30,699 nucleotides of DNA, from NCBI GenBank assembly GCA_937927875.1, contig CALEYV010000111.1, positions 1 to 30,699 of the forward strand, given 5' to 3'. Position numbers and translations under genes: made by a program. The notes beneath the pieces are model-generated. The model searched no databases. It was not told the DNA's origin and saw only the letters and a list, made by a program, of their open reading frames with translations. The stretch comes from an uncultured Actinomycetes bacterium. Its GTDB lineage: Bacteria > Actinomycetota > Acidimicrobiia > IMCC26256 > PALSA-555. Shown here piece after piece: positions 24,305 through 30,699 of this stretch (positions are counted from its first letter, which is position 1; the number at the start of each line of letters is the position of its first letter).

Positions 24305-25021
24305 ATGCCGGCAGCCAAGGGCGCCGCGCGCGGCGTGGGCACGCTCGCCCTCGTCGGCGGCGGCGAGTGGAGCGACGGCTGCCGCGGGTTCGACACCGAG
24401 CTGCTCGCGGCGGCGGGCGACGACGAGGTGGTCGTCCTGCCGTCGGCGGCCGCCTTCGAGCACCCCGAGCGCGTCGCCGAGCGGGCTTCGGCGTACCTGC
24501 GCTCGCTCGGGGCCAAGCCGCGACCGCTCATGGTCCTGCACCGGACCGAGGCGGAGGACGCCAAGAACGCGGAGGTCGTGCGCAAGGCCCGCTTCGTCTA
24601 CCTGTCCGACGGCTCCCCGCTGCACCTGCGGTCGGTGCTCAAGGACTCGGCGCTGTTCGAGGCGATGCTCGCCGCCTACCACGGTGGCGGTGTGCTCGCG
24701 GCGTCCGGTGCCGGCGCGACGCTGGTCTGCGACCCGATGGTCGACCCCCGCGGGGGCGCGTACACCGTCGGTCTCGGCGTCGTCGCCGGCCTCGCCGTCT
24801 TCCCGTACCACGGCAGCGCCGCGGACCATCTGCGCGAGCGGTCGATCGATCTGCTCCCCAACGGCGCCCGGCTCGTCGGCGTCGACGAGGAGACGGCGCT
24901 CGTGCGCGAGCCGAGCGGCGGCTGGCGGGTCGCCGGCGGCGGCTCGGTGACGCTCTACACGGGGCGCGAGGCGGCCCGGTTCCCGGCCGGCGCAGCCGTC
25001 GACGAGCTCGACGGCGTCTAG
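24305..25021 (+). CDS. S51 peptidase-like (cyanophycinase/dipeptidase E fold) protein lacking the usual serine
   Basis: 238 residues with a class-I glutamine-amidotransferase-like fold: GTLALVGGGEWSDGCRGFD at the start, VVVLPSAAAFEHPERV, YLSDGSPLHL near 100, then the elbow VLAASGAGATLVCDPMVDPRGGAYTVGLGLV-like region at 130-157. Cyanophycinase and dipeptidase E relatives have GxSAGA at this elbow with Ser as nucleophile; here the aligned residue is G135 (S134-G135-A-G-A). Unless S134 substitutes, the protein is probably not a serine peptidase and may act as a sensor or have other chemistry. The last bases overlap the stop of the convergent cyclophilin gene at a shared CTAG. Confidence 0.82.
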   Translation: MPAAKGAARGVGTLALVGGGEWSDGCRGFDTELLAAAGDDEVVVLPSAAAFEHPERVAERASAYLRSLGAKPRPLMVLHRTEAEDAKNAEVVRKARFVYLSDGSPLHLRSVLKDSALFEAMLAAYHGGGVLAASGAGATLVCDPMVDPRGGAYTVGLGVVAGLAVFPYHGSAADHLRERSIDLLPNGARLVGVDEETALVREPSGGWRVAGGGSVTLYTGREAARFPAGAAVDELDGV

Positions 25022-25809
25022 CTCGTCGGCGTCGTGGCGGCGCCGCTGCTAATCCGCAGCTTCTTGATCACGACCGTCTTCGTCGGCGGGCCGTCCCCGG
25101 ATGGCGGTGCGAGCGTCTCGATCTTCTTCGCCACCGCAAGGCCCACTGTGACATGCCCGATGACGGCGTAGTCCGGGGAGAGCGACGCCCCCTGCGGACC
25201 GGTGACGATGAAGAACTGCGAATCCGCGCTGCCGGCTGGCTCGGAGCCGCTCTTCGCGAACGCCAGCGTCCCGACCGGGTAGTACTTCTGGGCGGGCTGG
25301 GTGGTCGGAGTCTCGGCCTGCACCGTGTAGCCGGGCCCGGTGTTGCTGGTTGAGTTGCTCTGATCCGGGCTGCCGGCTTGCACGACGAAGCCCTTGACCG
25401 CCCGCACGAAGGCCAGGTTGTCGTAGAAGCCCTGGTTGGCGAGGTACACGAAGTTATTGACCGCCTTCGGGTAGTGCTGGGCGTCGAGGCTGACCTGGAT
25501 GGTGCCGCAGGTGGTCTGGACGGACGCCTGGTAGGTGACGCCCGGGCTGAGGCCCGAGGTCGGCGCGGTGAGGTGGGTGGTCTTGGCCGGCGGCTTGCTG
25601 GCGCTCTGGCACGTCACCCCCCCGGCGGAGCTCGAGCCGCCCCCGCTCGTGACGGTGATGACGATCAGCACGACGACGACCGGTGCCGCGATGATCCCGA
25701 TCCGGCGGGCGGCCTTCATCGTGCGCCGCCGCTTGGCGAGCTTCTCTTCGTACTCGCGGCGCGCCTCTCGGTTCAGCCGCTGCCGCTCCCGCTTCGAGGC
25801 CTTCGACAC
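25018..25809 (-). CDS. Membrane-anchored cyclophilin-type peptidyl-prolyl isomerase
   Basis: 263 residues from GTG 25809. A basic, charged, probably helical N-terminus (SKASKRERQRLNREARREYEEKLAKRRR) leads to one transmembrane helix (IGIIAAPVVVVLIVITV, about 40-56). An extracellular Ser/Thr-rich linker follows, then a cyclophilin domain from about 95: TTCGTIQVSLDAQHYPKAVNNFVYLANQGFYDNL, FVRAVKGFVVQAGSP, YPVGTLAFAKSG and SADSQFFIV. The R and Q residues of the catalytic face are visible. The role is folding of secreted proteins at proline bonds. The start is chosen by TAGACT 8 nt upstream; the longer open frame adds non-homologous residues. It diverges from ask across 69 bp. Confidence 0.9.
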   Translation of the reverse strand: MSKASKRERQRLNREARREYEEKLAKRRRTMKAARRIGIIAAPVVVVLIVITVTSGGGSSSAGGVTCQSASKPPAKTTHLTAPTSGLSPGVTYQASVQTTCGTIQVSLDAQHYPKAVNNFVYLANQGFYDNLAFVRAVKGFVVQAGSPDQSNSTSNTGPGYTVQAETPTTQPAQKYYPVGTLAFAKSGSEPAGSADSQFFIVTGPQGASLSPDYAVIGHVTVGLAVAKKIETLAPPSGDGPPTKTVVIKKLRISSGAATTPTS

Positions 25810-25817
25810 GGTCGGGG

Positions 25818-25823
25818 AGTCTA
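25818..25823 (-). promoter_or_regulatory. -10-like TAGACT for the cyclophilin gene
   Basis: TAGACT on the minus strand ends 8 nt before GTG 25809. A closely similar CAGACT precedes the putative ATC start of the PAP2 gene. Confidence 0.4.
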
Positions 25824-25864
25824 GGGAAGCCGATACTTTCAGGGTCTTCGGCGGAGGCCACCGA

Positions 25865-25870
25865 TACCAT
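25865..25870 (+). promoter_or_regulatory. -10-like TACCAT for ask-asd
   Basis: TACCAT ends 8 nt before GTG 25879. A GGAGG lies within the spacer only 2 nt from the GTG, too close to act as a normal ribosome binding site, so a leaderless start is more likely. Confidence 0.4.
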
Positions 25871-25878
25871 CGGAGGTC

Positions 25879-27093
25879 GTGAGCCTCGTCGTGCAGAAGT
25901 ACGGCGGCACCTCGGTCGCGGACCCCGCCCGCATCAAGGCCGTCGCCGACCACATCGTGGCCACCCGCCAGACCGGCGCCGAGGTCCTCGTGGTCGTCTC
26001 GGCGATGGGCTCCACCACCGACGACCTCGAGCGGCTCGCCTTCGACGTCTCAGCGGCCCCGTCGGCCCGGGAGCTCGACATGCTCCTGACCGCCGGCGAG
26101 CGGATCTCGATCGCGCTGCTGTGCATGGCGATCCTCGACCGGGGCGAGCAGGCGGTGAGCTTCACCGGCTCGCAGGCCGGGATCATGACCGACACCTCGC
26201 ACGGGCGGGCCAAGATCGTCGAGGTCCGCGCCGAGCGGCTCCGGGAGGCGCTGGCGTCGGGTTCGATCGCGGTCGTCGCCGGCTTCCAGGGGGTCTCGAC
26301 GACAGCCGACATCACGACGCTCGGCCGCGGCGGCTCCGACACGACCGCGGTCGCGCTGGCGGCCGCGCTCGGCGCGGACGTGTGCGAGATCTACACCGAC
26401 GTCGCCGGCGTGTTCACCGCCGACCCGCGGCTGGTGGCGGACGCCCGGAAGCTGGCGGCGGTCTCCTACGAGGAGATGCTCGACCTCGCCGCCACGGGCG
26501 GACGCGTCCTGACCCTGCGGTCGGTCGAGTTCGCCCGCAACTACCACGTGCCGGTCCACGTCCGCTCGAGCTTCACCTGGGAAGTCGGGACCTGGGTGGG
26601 AGAGGAGGACTCGATGGAGCAGGCGATCATCTCCGGCGTCACCCACGACGTCTCGGAGGCGAAGGTGACGATCACCCGGGTGCCGGACCGCCCGGGAGTC
26701 GCCGCCAAGCTGTTCCGCACCCTCGCCGACGAGTCGGTGAACGTCGACATGATCGTCCAGAACGTGTCGAGCGCGGGCCAGACCGACATCTCGTTCACGG
26801 TCCCGCGCGAGGACCTGACCCGGGCTCGGAAGGTCATGGACACGATCGTCGACGACCTCGAGGCGGCCGGCGTCACCCACGACGCCGACATCGGCCGGGT
26901 GTCGCTCGTCGGCGCGGGGATGAAGACCCACCCCGGCGTGGCGGCGGAGATGTTCGAGGTCCTCGCCCGGGAGGGGATCAACATCGAGATGATCTCGACG
27001 TCGTCGATCCGGATCTCGTGCGTGGTCGCGTCCCGCGACGTGGAACCGGCCGTGCGCGCCCTCCACGATGCCTTCGGGCTCGAGCGGGGCTGA
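25879..27093 (+). CDS. ask: Aspartate kinase, alpha subunit
   Basis: 404-residue aspartokinase, the first step of lysine, threonine, methionine and diaminopimelate synthesis. The kinase domain begins VVQKYGGTSVAD (K7) and includes FTGSQAGIMTD, VVAGFQGVS, TTLGRGGSDTTAVALAAAL and IYTDVAGVFTADPR. Two C-terminal ACT domains (VTITRVPDRPGVAAKLF and VSLVGAGMKTHPGVAAEMF) bind the feedback effectors, and QNVSSAGQTDISFTVP is the region where resistance mutations are known in corynebacteria. Relatives are alpha2beta2, the beta subunit being the same C-terminus made from an internal start; the sequence for that is present here (see the entry at 26614). asd follows 2 nt after the stop. Confidence 0.96.
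   Translation: MSLVVQKYGGTSVADPARIKAVADHIVATRQTGAEVLVVVSAMGSTTDDLERLAFDVSAAPSARELDMLLTAGERISIALLCMAILDRGEQAVSFTGSQAGIMTDTSHGRAKIVEVRAERLREALASGSIAVVAGFQGVSTTADITTLGRGGSDTTAVALAAALGADVCEIYTDVAGVFTADPRLVADARKLAAVSYEEMLDLAATGGRVLTLRSVEFARNYHVPVHVRSSFTWEVGTWVGEEDSMEQAIISGVTHDVSEAKVTITRVPDRPGVAAKLFRTLADESVNVDMIVQNVSSAGQTDISFTVPREDLTRARKVMDTIVDDLEAAGVTHDADIGRVSLVGAGMKTHPGVAAEMFEVLAREGINIEMISTSSIRISCVVASRDVEPAVRALHDAFGLERG
26614..27093 (+). CDS. Aspartate kinase beta subunit from an internal in-frame start
   Basis: ATG 26614 is codon 246 of ask and is preceded by AGGAGG at 26603-26608 with 5 nt spacing, the best ribosome binding site in the gene. The product would be 159 residues beginning MEQAIISGVTHDVSEAKVTI, consisting of the two ACT domains. 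It corresponds to the beta subunit made in the same way in Corynebacterium and Bacillus (MEEAVLTGVA-type start). Confidence 0.65.
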   Translation: MEQAIISGVTHDVSEAKVTITRVPDRPGVAAKLFRTLADESVNVDMIVQNVSSAGQTDISFTVPREDLTRARKVMDTIVDDLEAAGVTHDADIGRVSLVGAGMKTHPGVAAEMFEVLAREGINIEMISTSSIRISCVVASRDVEPAVRALHDAFGLERG

Positions 27094-27095
27094 CG

Positions 27096-28124
27096 ATGCG
27101 GGTCGGCGTCGTCGGGGCCACCGGCCTGGTCGGCACCGAGGTGCTGCGGGTGCTCGAGGAGCGGGCGTTCCCGGTCAGCGAGCTGCGGGTCTACGCGTCG
27201 CCGCGGTCCGACGGCCGGCGGCTGTCCTTCGCCGGCGACGAGGTCGTCTGCGAGCGGCTCCGGGACGGGTGCTTCGACGGGCTCGAGCTGGTGATCATCG
27301 ACGTCGACGAGCCGCTGGCGGCCGAGTGGGCGCCGAAGGCGGCCGCGGCCGGCGCCCAGGTCATCGACAAGTCGGCGGCCTTCCGGATGGACCCCGAGGT
27401 CCCGCTCGTCGTGGCCGAGGTCAACCCCCAGGACCTGGCGGGCGCCACGAAGGGCATCGTGTCGTGCCCGAACTGCACGACGATCGTCTTCGTGATGGCG
27501 CTGGCCCCGCTGCACCAGGCCGCCGGCGTCGAGCGCGTCGTGGTGTCCACCTACCAGTCGGTGTCGGGCGCCGGGCAGGCCGGCATGCGCGAGCTCGCCG
27601 AGCAGTGGACGAAGGGCGACGGCCAGGAGGAGACGCTGCGCCGCGCCGGCGTGACGCCGGGGGGCCTGGAGCCGGGAGAGCTGTGGCCGGTGCCGATCGC
27701 CGGCAACGTGATCCCGCTCGCCGGGGGCCGCCAGGAGGGCGGCTACACGTCGGAGGAGTGGAAGCTCGTCCGCGAGAGCCGCAAGATCCTGCACGCGCCC
27801 GACCTCGAGGCCAGCGTCACCTGCGTGCGGGTACCCGTGTACGTCGGGCACGCCATGAGCGCCAACGTCCGCTTCTCACGCGCCCTGCCCCGCGCCGAGG
27901 CGGCCGCGGTCCTGGCCAGAGCGCCCGGCGTCACGCTGATCGAGGACGGCGACGGCGCGCCGACGCCGCTCGAGGCCGCCGGCATCGATCCGGTGCTGGT
28001 CGGTCGCCTGCGCGAGGACCCCTTCCAGGACCGCACCCTCGACCTGTGGGTGACCGGCGACAACCTCCGGAAGGGCGCGGCGCTGAACGGCGTGCAGCTC
28101 GCCGAACTGCTGCTCGAGCAGTAG
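27096..28124 (+). CDS. asd: Aspartate-semialdehyde dehydrogenase
   Basis: 342-residue NADPH-dependent enzyme reducing aspartyl phosphate to the semialdehyde. The Rossmann start is MRVGVVGATGLVGTEVLRVLEER. The nucleophile is C127 in SCPNCTT, and the acid/base His is H252 in VYVGHAMSANVRF. Other family stretches are STYQSVSGAGQAGM and KILHAPDLEASVTCVRVPV. The length is normal. ATG 27096 lies 2 nt after the ask stop, so the two are one operon and probably translationally coupled. No terminator is obvious after it. Confidence 0.96.
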   Translation: MRVGVVGATGLVGTEVLRVLEERAFPVSELRVYASPRSDGRRLSFAGDEVVCERLRDGCFDGLELVIIDVDEPLAAEWAPKAAAAGAQVIDKSAAFRMDPEVPLVVAEVNPQDLAGATKGIVSCPNCTTIVFVMALAPLHQAAGVERVVVSTYQSVSGAGQAGMRELAEQWTKGDGQEETLRRAGVTPGGLEPGELWPVPIAGNVIPLAGGRQEGGYTSEEWKLVRESRKILHAPDLEASVTCVRVPVYVGHAMSANVRFSRALPRAEAAAVLARAPGVTLIEDGDGAPTPLEAAGIDPVLVGRLREDPFQDRTLDLWVTGDNLRKGAALNGVQLAELLLEQ

Positions 28125-28182
28125 CGCCTCGTCGCGACGGTCGCCCGGCGGCTCGGGTCTGGCACGGCCTGGGCGCGGGGGC

Positions 28183-28213
28183 TTGACTCTCACACGGTGT
28201 GAAGGCGTATCGA
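28183..28213 (+). promoter_or_regulatory. MerR-type promoter/operator with 19-bp spacer
   Basis: TTGACT (28183-28188) and TATCGA (28208-28213) are separated by 19 bp, the abnormally long spacer typical of promoters activated by MerR proteins. TCACAC-G-GTGTGA (28190-28202), a perfect 6-bp inverted repeat, lies inside the spacer. The regulator's own ATG is 10 nt after the -10, so autoregulation is the simple reading. Confidence 0.6.
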
Positions 28214-28223
28214 TGGGCACGTC

Positions 28224-29034
28224 ATGTTGAACATCGGAGACTTCGCACGCCTCGGGCAGGTCTCGCCCCGGATGCTTCGGCACTACGACGAGACGGGCCT
28301 GCTCACGCCGAGCCAGGTCGATCCGCGCACGGGCTACCGCCGCTACGGCGTCGCCCAGCTCGGCCGACTGCATCGGCTGCTCGCCCTGCGAGACCTCGGC
28401 TTCTCGCTGGAGCAGCTCCACCGGATCCTGGCGGACGACCCGTCGGTCGATCAGCTCCGGGGGATGCTGTCCCTGCGGCAGGCCCAGATCGAGCAGGACG
28501 TCGCCGAGGAGCAGGCCCGCCTCCGGCGAGTCGACGCGCATCTCCGAGCGCTTGAGGGGAGCAGCGTCATGTCCAGCCTGGATGTCGCCGTGAAGGTGAG
28601 CAAGCCGGTGCGGATCGCTGAAGCGTCGGCGGTGGCGCCCGGGTTCGGGCACGAGCACCTCGGCCCCGTGTTCCATGAGGTCGTGCCGAGGGTGCTGGAG
28701 CGCCTCGCAGGCCCGGCCCGGGATCATGGTCGCTTGGTACGGGGAGCCCGCTGATGACGGCAGCGTCGTGCTGCACGCCGGTTTCGACATCGGCGACCAG
28801 GACATTCCGGATGCCGAGGGGGTTCGGGTCGTGGAGCTTCCGGCGACGAAGGTTGCGTCCGTAATCCATCGGGGGCCGATGGAGGACGTCGGGTTGGTCT
28901 ACGAGGCGCTCGTCGGCTGGATCGAGGACAGCGGGTATGAGCTCACGGCGCGGAGCCGCGAGCTGTATCTGGAGTGGGACGAGGACCACCCCGAACGCAA
29001 CGTCACGGAGCTGCAGATGCCCATCGCCTCCTGA
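28224..29034 (+). pseudogene. MerR-family regulator with GyrI-like effector domain, frameshifted
   Basis: The frame from ATG 28224 gives a MerR winged helix (MLNIGDFARLGQVSPRMLRHYDETGLL, GYRRYGVAQLGRLHRLLALRDLGFS), then a dimer helix (SLRQAQIEQDVAEEQARLRRV) and the beginning of an effector domain. It ends early at TGA 28752. The rest of a GyrI/AraC-effector-like domain (GIMVAWYGEPADDGSVVLHAGFDIGD to LYLEWDEDHPERNVTELQMPIAS) continues in the next frame to 29034. The shift falls at about 28706-28722, in GGCCCGGCCCGGG, and one extra base would explain it. The intact promoter with a MerR spacer suggests a recently working gene or a sequencing error. The intact form would be about 269 residues, in the range of BmrR/TipA-like multidrug sensors. 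Confidence 0.75.
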
Positions 29035-29109
29035 AGTCGGCTCTGCGACGCTGGGACGCGGGCGGGCGGCGTTCGCGGAGCGCGAGGAGCGCGTCGAGAG
29101 GTGGGGGCG

Positions 29110-30102
29110 ATGATCGAGGCGTCGGTGCCGGTGCGGATCTGCGACATCGGCGGCTGGACCGACACCTGGTTCGGCGGACCGGGTCGCGTCGTGAACGTCG
29201 CGATCCGGCCCGGCCTAACCGTTGCGATCCGAAGGACCGGCGAGTCCGGTGTTGTGCGGCTGGCGGTCGATGACGAAGCCGCCTCCTACGAGGTCGTGCC
29301 GGGGTCGCGCCGGGAGGCACGCCATCCCCTCCTGGAGGCGGCGATCGACGCCCTACCCCCGCCGGACGCGCTCGGGATCGCCGTCACCGTCCGATCTTCC
29401 GTGCCACCCGGGTGTGGCACCGGCACGTCGGCGTCGGTCGCGGTGGGGCTCCTCGGCGGCTTGGCGGCGGTGCGATCCGAGCAGTGGTCGCCGCGCGACC
29501 TGGCCTACGCCGCACATCGCCTGGAGGTCGAGGTGCTGGGTCGTGAGAGCGGCATCCAGGATCAGCTGAGCGCGGCGTTCGGCGGCATCAACTACCTGGA
29601 GATCGATCAGTATCCCGACGCCACCGTCTCCACGCTGCCGAGCTGGGTCGAGCTCAGCGCTCGGCTCACGCTCGTGTTCGTGGGGCACGCCCACGACTCG
29701 TCGGCGATGCATGACCAGGTGATCGAGCGGCTCGCCGGACCTGCCTCGCGTGCGCTGCCGGGCTTGCGAGACGCCGCGACAGCGGCCCGTGACGCCGTGC
29801 TCGGCCACGATCTGCGAGCATTCGGTCAAGCCATGATCGCCAACTCGCAAGCCCAGGAGCGCTTGCATCCCGACGTCATCGGGAGCGACGCCCGCCGGGT
29901 CATCGAGATCGCCGCGGGCGAGCAGGCACTCGGATGGAAGGTGAACGGCGCCGGCGGCGACGGAGGGTCGGTGACGCTCCTGGCCCAAGACCCCGAACGC
30001 AAGGCCGCCCTCGACGCTGCCGTCACTCGCTTGGACCCGCGGTACCGAATACTGCCCGTCGAGGTTGCCCCGAACGGCCTGGCCGTCGCCGGCGAGGCCT
30101 AA
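29110..30102 (+). CDS. GHMP-family sugar kinase-like protein
   Basis: 330 residues with the three GHMP kinase motifs. Motif 1 is the N-terminal substrate-binding SVPVRICDIGGWTDTWF (residues 5-21). The ATP-binding loop is PPGCGTGTSASVAVGLLGGL from 99. The C-terminal motif is VNGAGGDGGSVTLL near 278-291. The GGWTDT start is most like heptose-7-phosphate kinase (HddA) and fucose/galactokinase-type members, so the substrate is probably a sugar or sugar phosphate; it cannot be named. GAGAGG at 29097-29102 precedes ATG 29110; an upstream GTG at 29101 is less likely. No sugar-nucleotide genes are adjacent, so it is an orphan here. Confidence 0.85.
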   Translation: MIEASVPVRICDIGGWTDTWFGGPGRVVNVAIRPGLTVAIRRTGESGVVRLAVDDEAASYEVVPGSRREARHPLLEAAIDALPPPDALGIAVTVRSSVPPGCGTGTSASVAVGLLGGLAAVRSEQWSPRDLAYAAHRLEVEVLGRESGIQDQLSAAFGGINYLEIDQYPDATVSTLPSWVELSARLTLVFVGHAHDSSAMHDQVIERLAGPASRALPGLRDAATAARDAVLGHDLRAFGQAMIANSQAQERLHPDVIGSDARRVIEIAAGEQALGWKVNGAGGDGGSVTLLAQDPERKAALDAAVTRLDPRYRILPVEVAPNGLAVAGEA

Positions 30103-30170
30103 CGACCGGCGACCTTCAAGACCCGATTCGCGAGTCGGCGTGGCCACCGGACCGCACCGGTTTACATGGC

Positions 30171-30176
30171 TAGCTT
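30171..30176 (+). promoter_or_regulatory. -10-like TAGCTT for the hypothetical gene at 30183
   Basis: TAGCTT ends 6 nt before GTG 30183, and no Shine-Dalgarno sequence is present. Confidence 0.35.
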
Positions 30177-30182
30177 GCCGGC

Positions 30183-30584
30183 GTGCGGTGGTCCCGTCGG
30201 GAGGTCACGAGCCCGGATGGGACGGTGTGGCGCATCTCCCTTCGGTGGGTCGCGGCGACGCCCACCGATGTCGTTGAGCAGCTGCGGACTGATAGCGGAG
30301 AGCGAGTCCGCAAGGGATGCTGGCCGGCTTGGTTGGTGCGCATCATGGCGCCGGTGCTGTACCTCGGAGCGGGGTCGCGCACGCCACTGATGCTGTTCGC
30401 CGTCCACCATCCCCCTGGCTGGGTGCTGGTGGCGGAGCCCGCTGCGACCAGTGGACATCGACGCATGTGGATCACCCCGGCCCGGACGCGCGAAGAGGCG
30501 GAGCGAGACCTTGGCGAGCTGGCGACCTACCTGGCGAGCGGTCGCCCCGTGAGTGACTTTGGCGCGCCCGGCGCCACCGGGTAG
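30183..30584 (+). CDS. Small hypothetical protein
   Basis: 133 residues. It opens MRWSRREVTSPDGTVWRISLRW, a pattern seen in small actinobacterial proteins of unknown function, followed by one moderately hydrophobic stretch (WLVRIMAPVLYLG) and a polar C-terminus (TREEAERDLGELATYLASGR). No catalytic motif or signal peptide is visible. The start is GTG 30183, supported by TAGCTT 6 nt before it. A role cannot be assigned. Confidence 0.6.
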   Translation: MRWSRREVTSPDGTVWRISLRWVAATPTDVVEQLRTDSGERVRKGCWPAWLVRIMAPVLYLGAGSRTPLMLFAVHHPPGWVLVAEPAATSGHRRMWITPARTREEAERDLGELATYLASGRPVSDFGAPGATG

Positions 30585-30645
30585 TCGAGGCGAGCGTGGT
30601 TAGCGCAAGAGTCGGACGAGTCGACCGTCCGTCAGAGGTTGCGAG

Positions 30646-30699
30646 TCGGGCTGCCGGGACTTGAACCCGGGACCTCTTCGTCCCGAACGAAGCGCGCTA
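30646..30699 (-). tRNA. tRNA-Pro(CGG), partial at window end
   Basis: The minus strand carries the 3' two thirds of a tRNA. The anticodon arm is CTTCG-TTCGGGA-CGAAG with anticodon CGG, reading the proline codon CCG. The T arm is CCGGG-TTCAAGT-CCCGG, the acceptor strand is CAGCCCG, and the discriminator is A. The stretch TAGCGCGCTTCGTTCGGGA is the usual tRNA-Pro D-to-anticodon segment. The 5' end lies beyond the window. No encoded CCA follows, unlike the two serine tRNAs. Confidence 0.9.

Overview
The window is a gene-dense piece of a high-GC bacterial chromosome, most likely from an actinobacterium, and the character of the proteins fits an uncultured or Acidimicrobiia-type lineage. The class is my inference. 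The signs are strong G/C bias at third codon positions, many GTG starts, an acyl-CoA carboxylase beta subunit followed by a small epsilon-like subunit, an Amt-PII-GlnD cluster, and the gene set dnaX-ybaB-recR plus ask-asd, which lies in one chromosomal neighbourhood in mycobacteria. I see no insertion sequence, prophage, CRISPR array or toxin-antitoxin pair.

Layout. Positions 1-1750 hold RNA genes and small genes: tRNA-Ser(CGA), tadA, a secreted protein, tRNA-Ser(GGA) and the SRP RNA. Positions 1750-4474 are dnaX-ybaB-recR (replication and repair). Positions 4490-5562 are a two-gene membrane cassette on the minus strand. Positions 5614-13318 are mostly acyl-CoA metabolism: thiolase divergent from crotonyl-CoA carboxylase/reductase and the epimerase, then a PAP2 phosphatase, Hsp20, and a carboxylase beta/epsilon pair coupled to a phosphoesterase. 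An acyl-CoA synthetase and a small protein follow a structured intergenic region (13319-13593). Positions 16031-20314 are amt-glnB-glnD (ammonium uptake and nitrogen signalling). Positions 20813-24245 on the minus strand run dnaJ-like, 3-hydroxyacyl-CoA dehydrogenase, ethylmalonyl-CoA mutase. Then come an S51-like protein, a cyclophilin, ask-asd, a frameshifted MerR/GyrI regulator, a GHMP kinase, a small hypothetical gene and a partial tRNA-Pro.

How the genes work together. Thiolase, hydroxyacyl-CoA dehydrogenase, Ccr, epimerase, Ecm and a propionyl/acetyl-CoA carboxylase beta subunit are spread over six places in about 18 kb. Together they make most of the first half of the ethylmalonyl-CoA pathway (acetyl-CoA to methylsuccinyl-CoA) plus a carboxylation step. 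The later steps and a crotonase are not in the window.

The most striking non-coding signals are these. (1) A TANNNT -10-like hexamer sits 6-9 nt before the start codon of about ten genes, which points to widespread leaderless transcription. (2) Seven TCCAC cores are spaced on average exactly 10.5 bp apart before the acyl-CoA synthetase, with two inverted copies and a neighbouring compound stem, like a helically phased DnaA-type binding array. (3) A 21-codon leader ORF stops inside the ccr start codon (ATGA). (4) The PAP2 gene has no canonical start upstream of its first membrane helix but has an ATC exactly where a leaderless start would fall.
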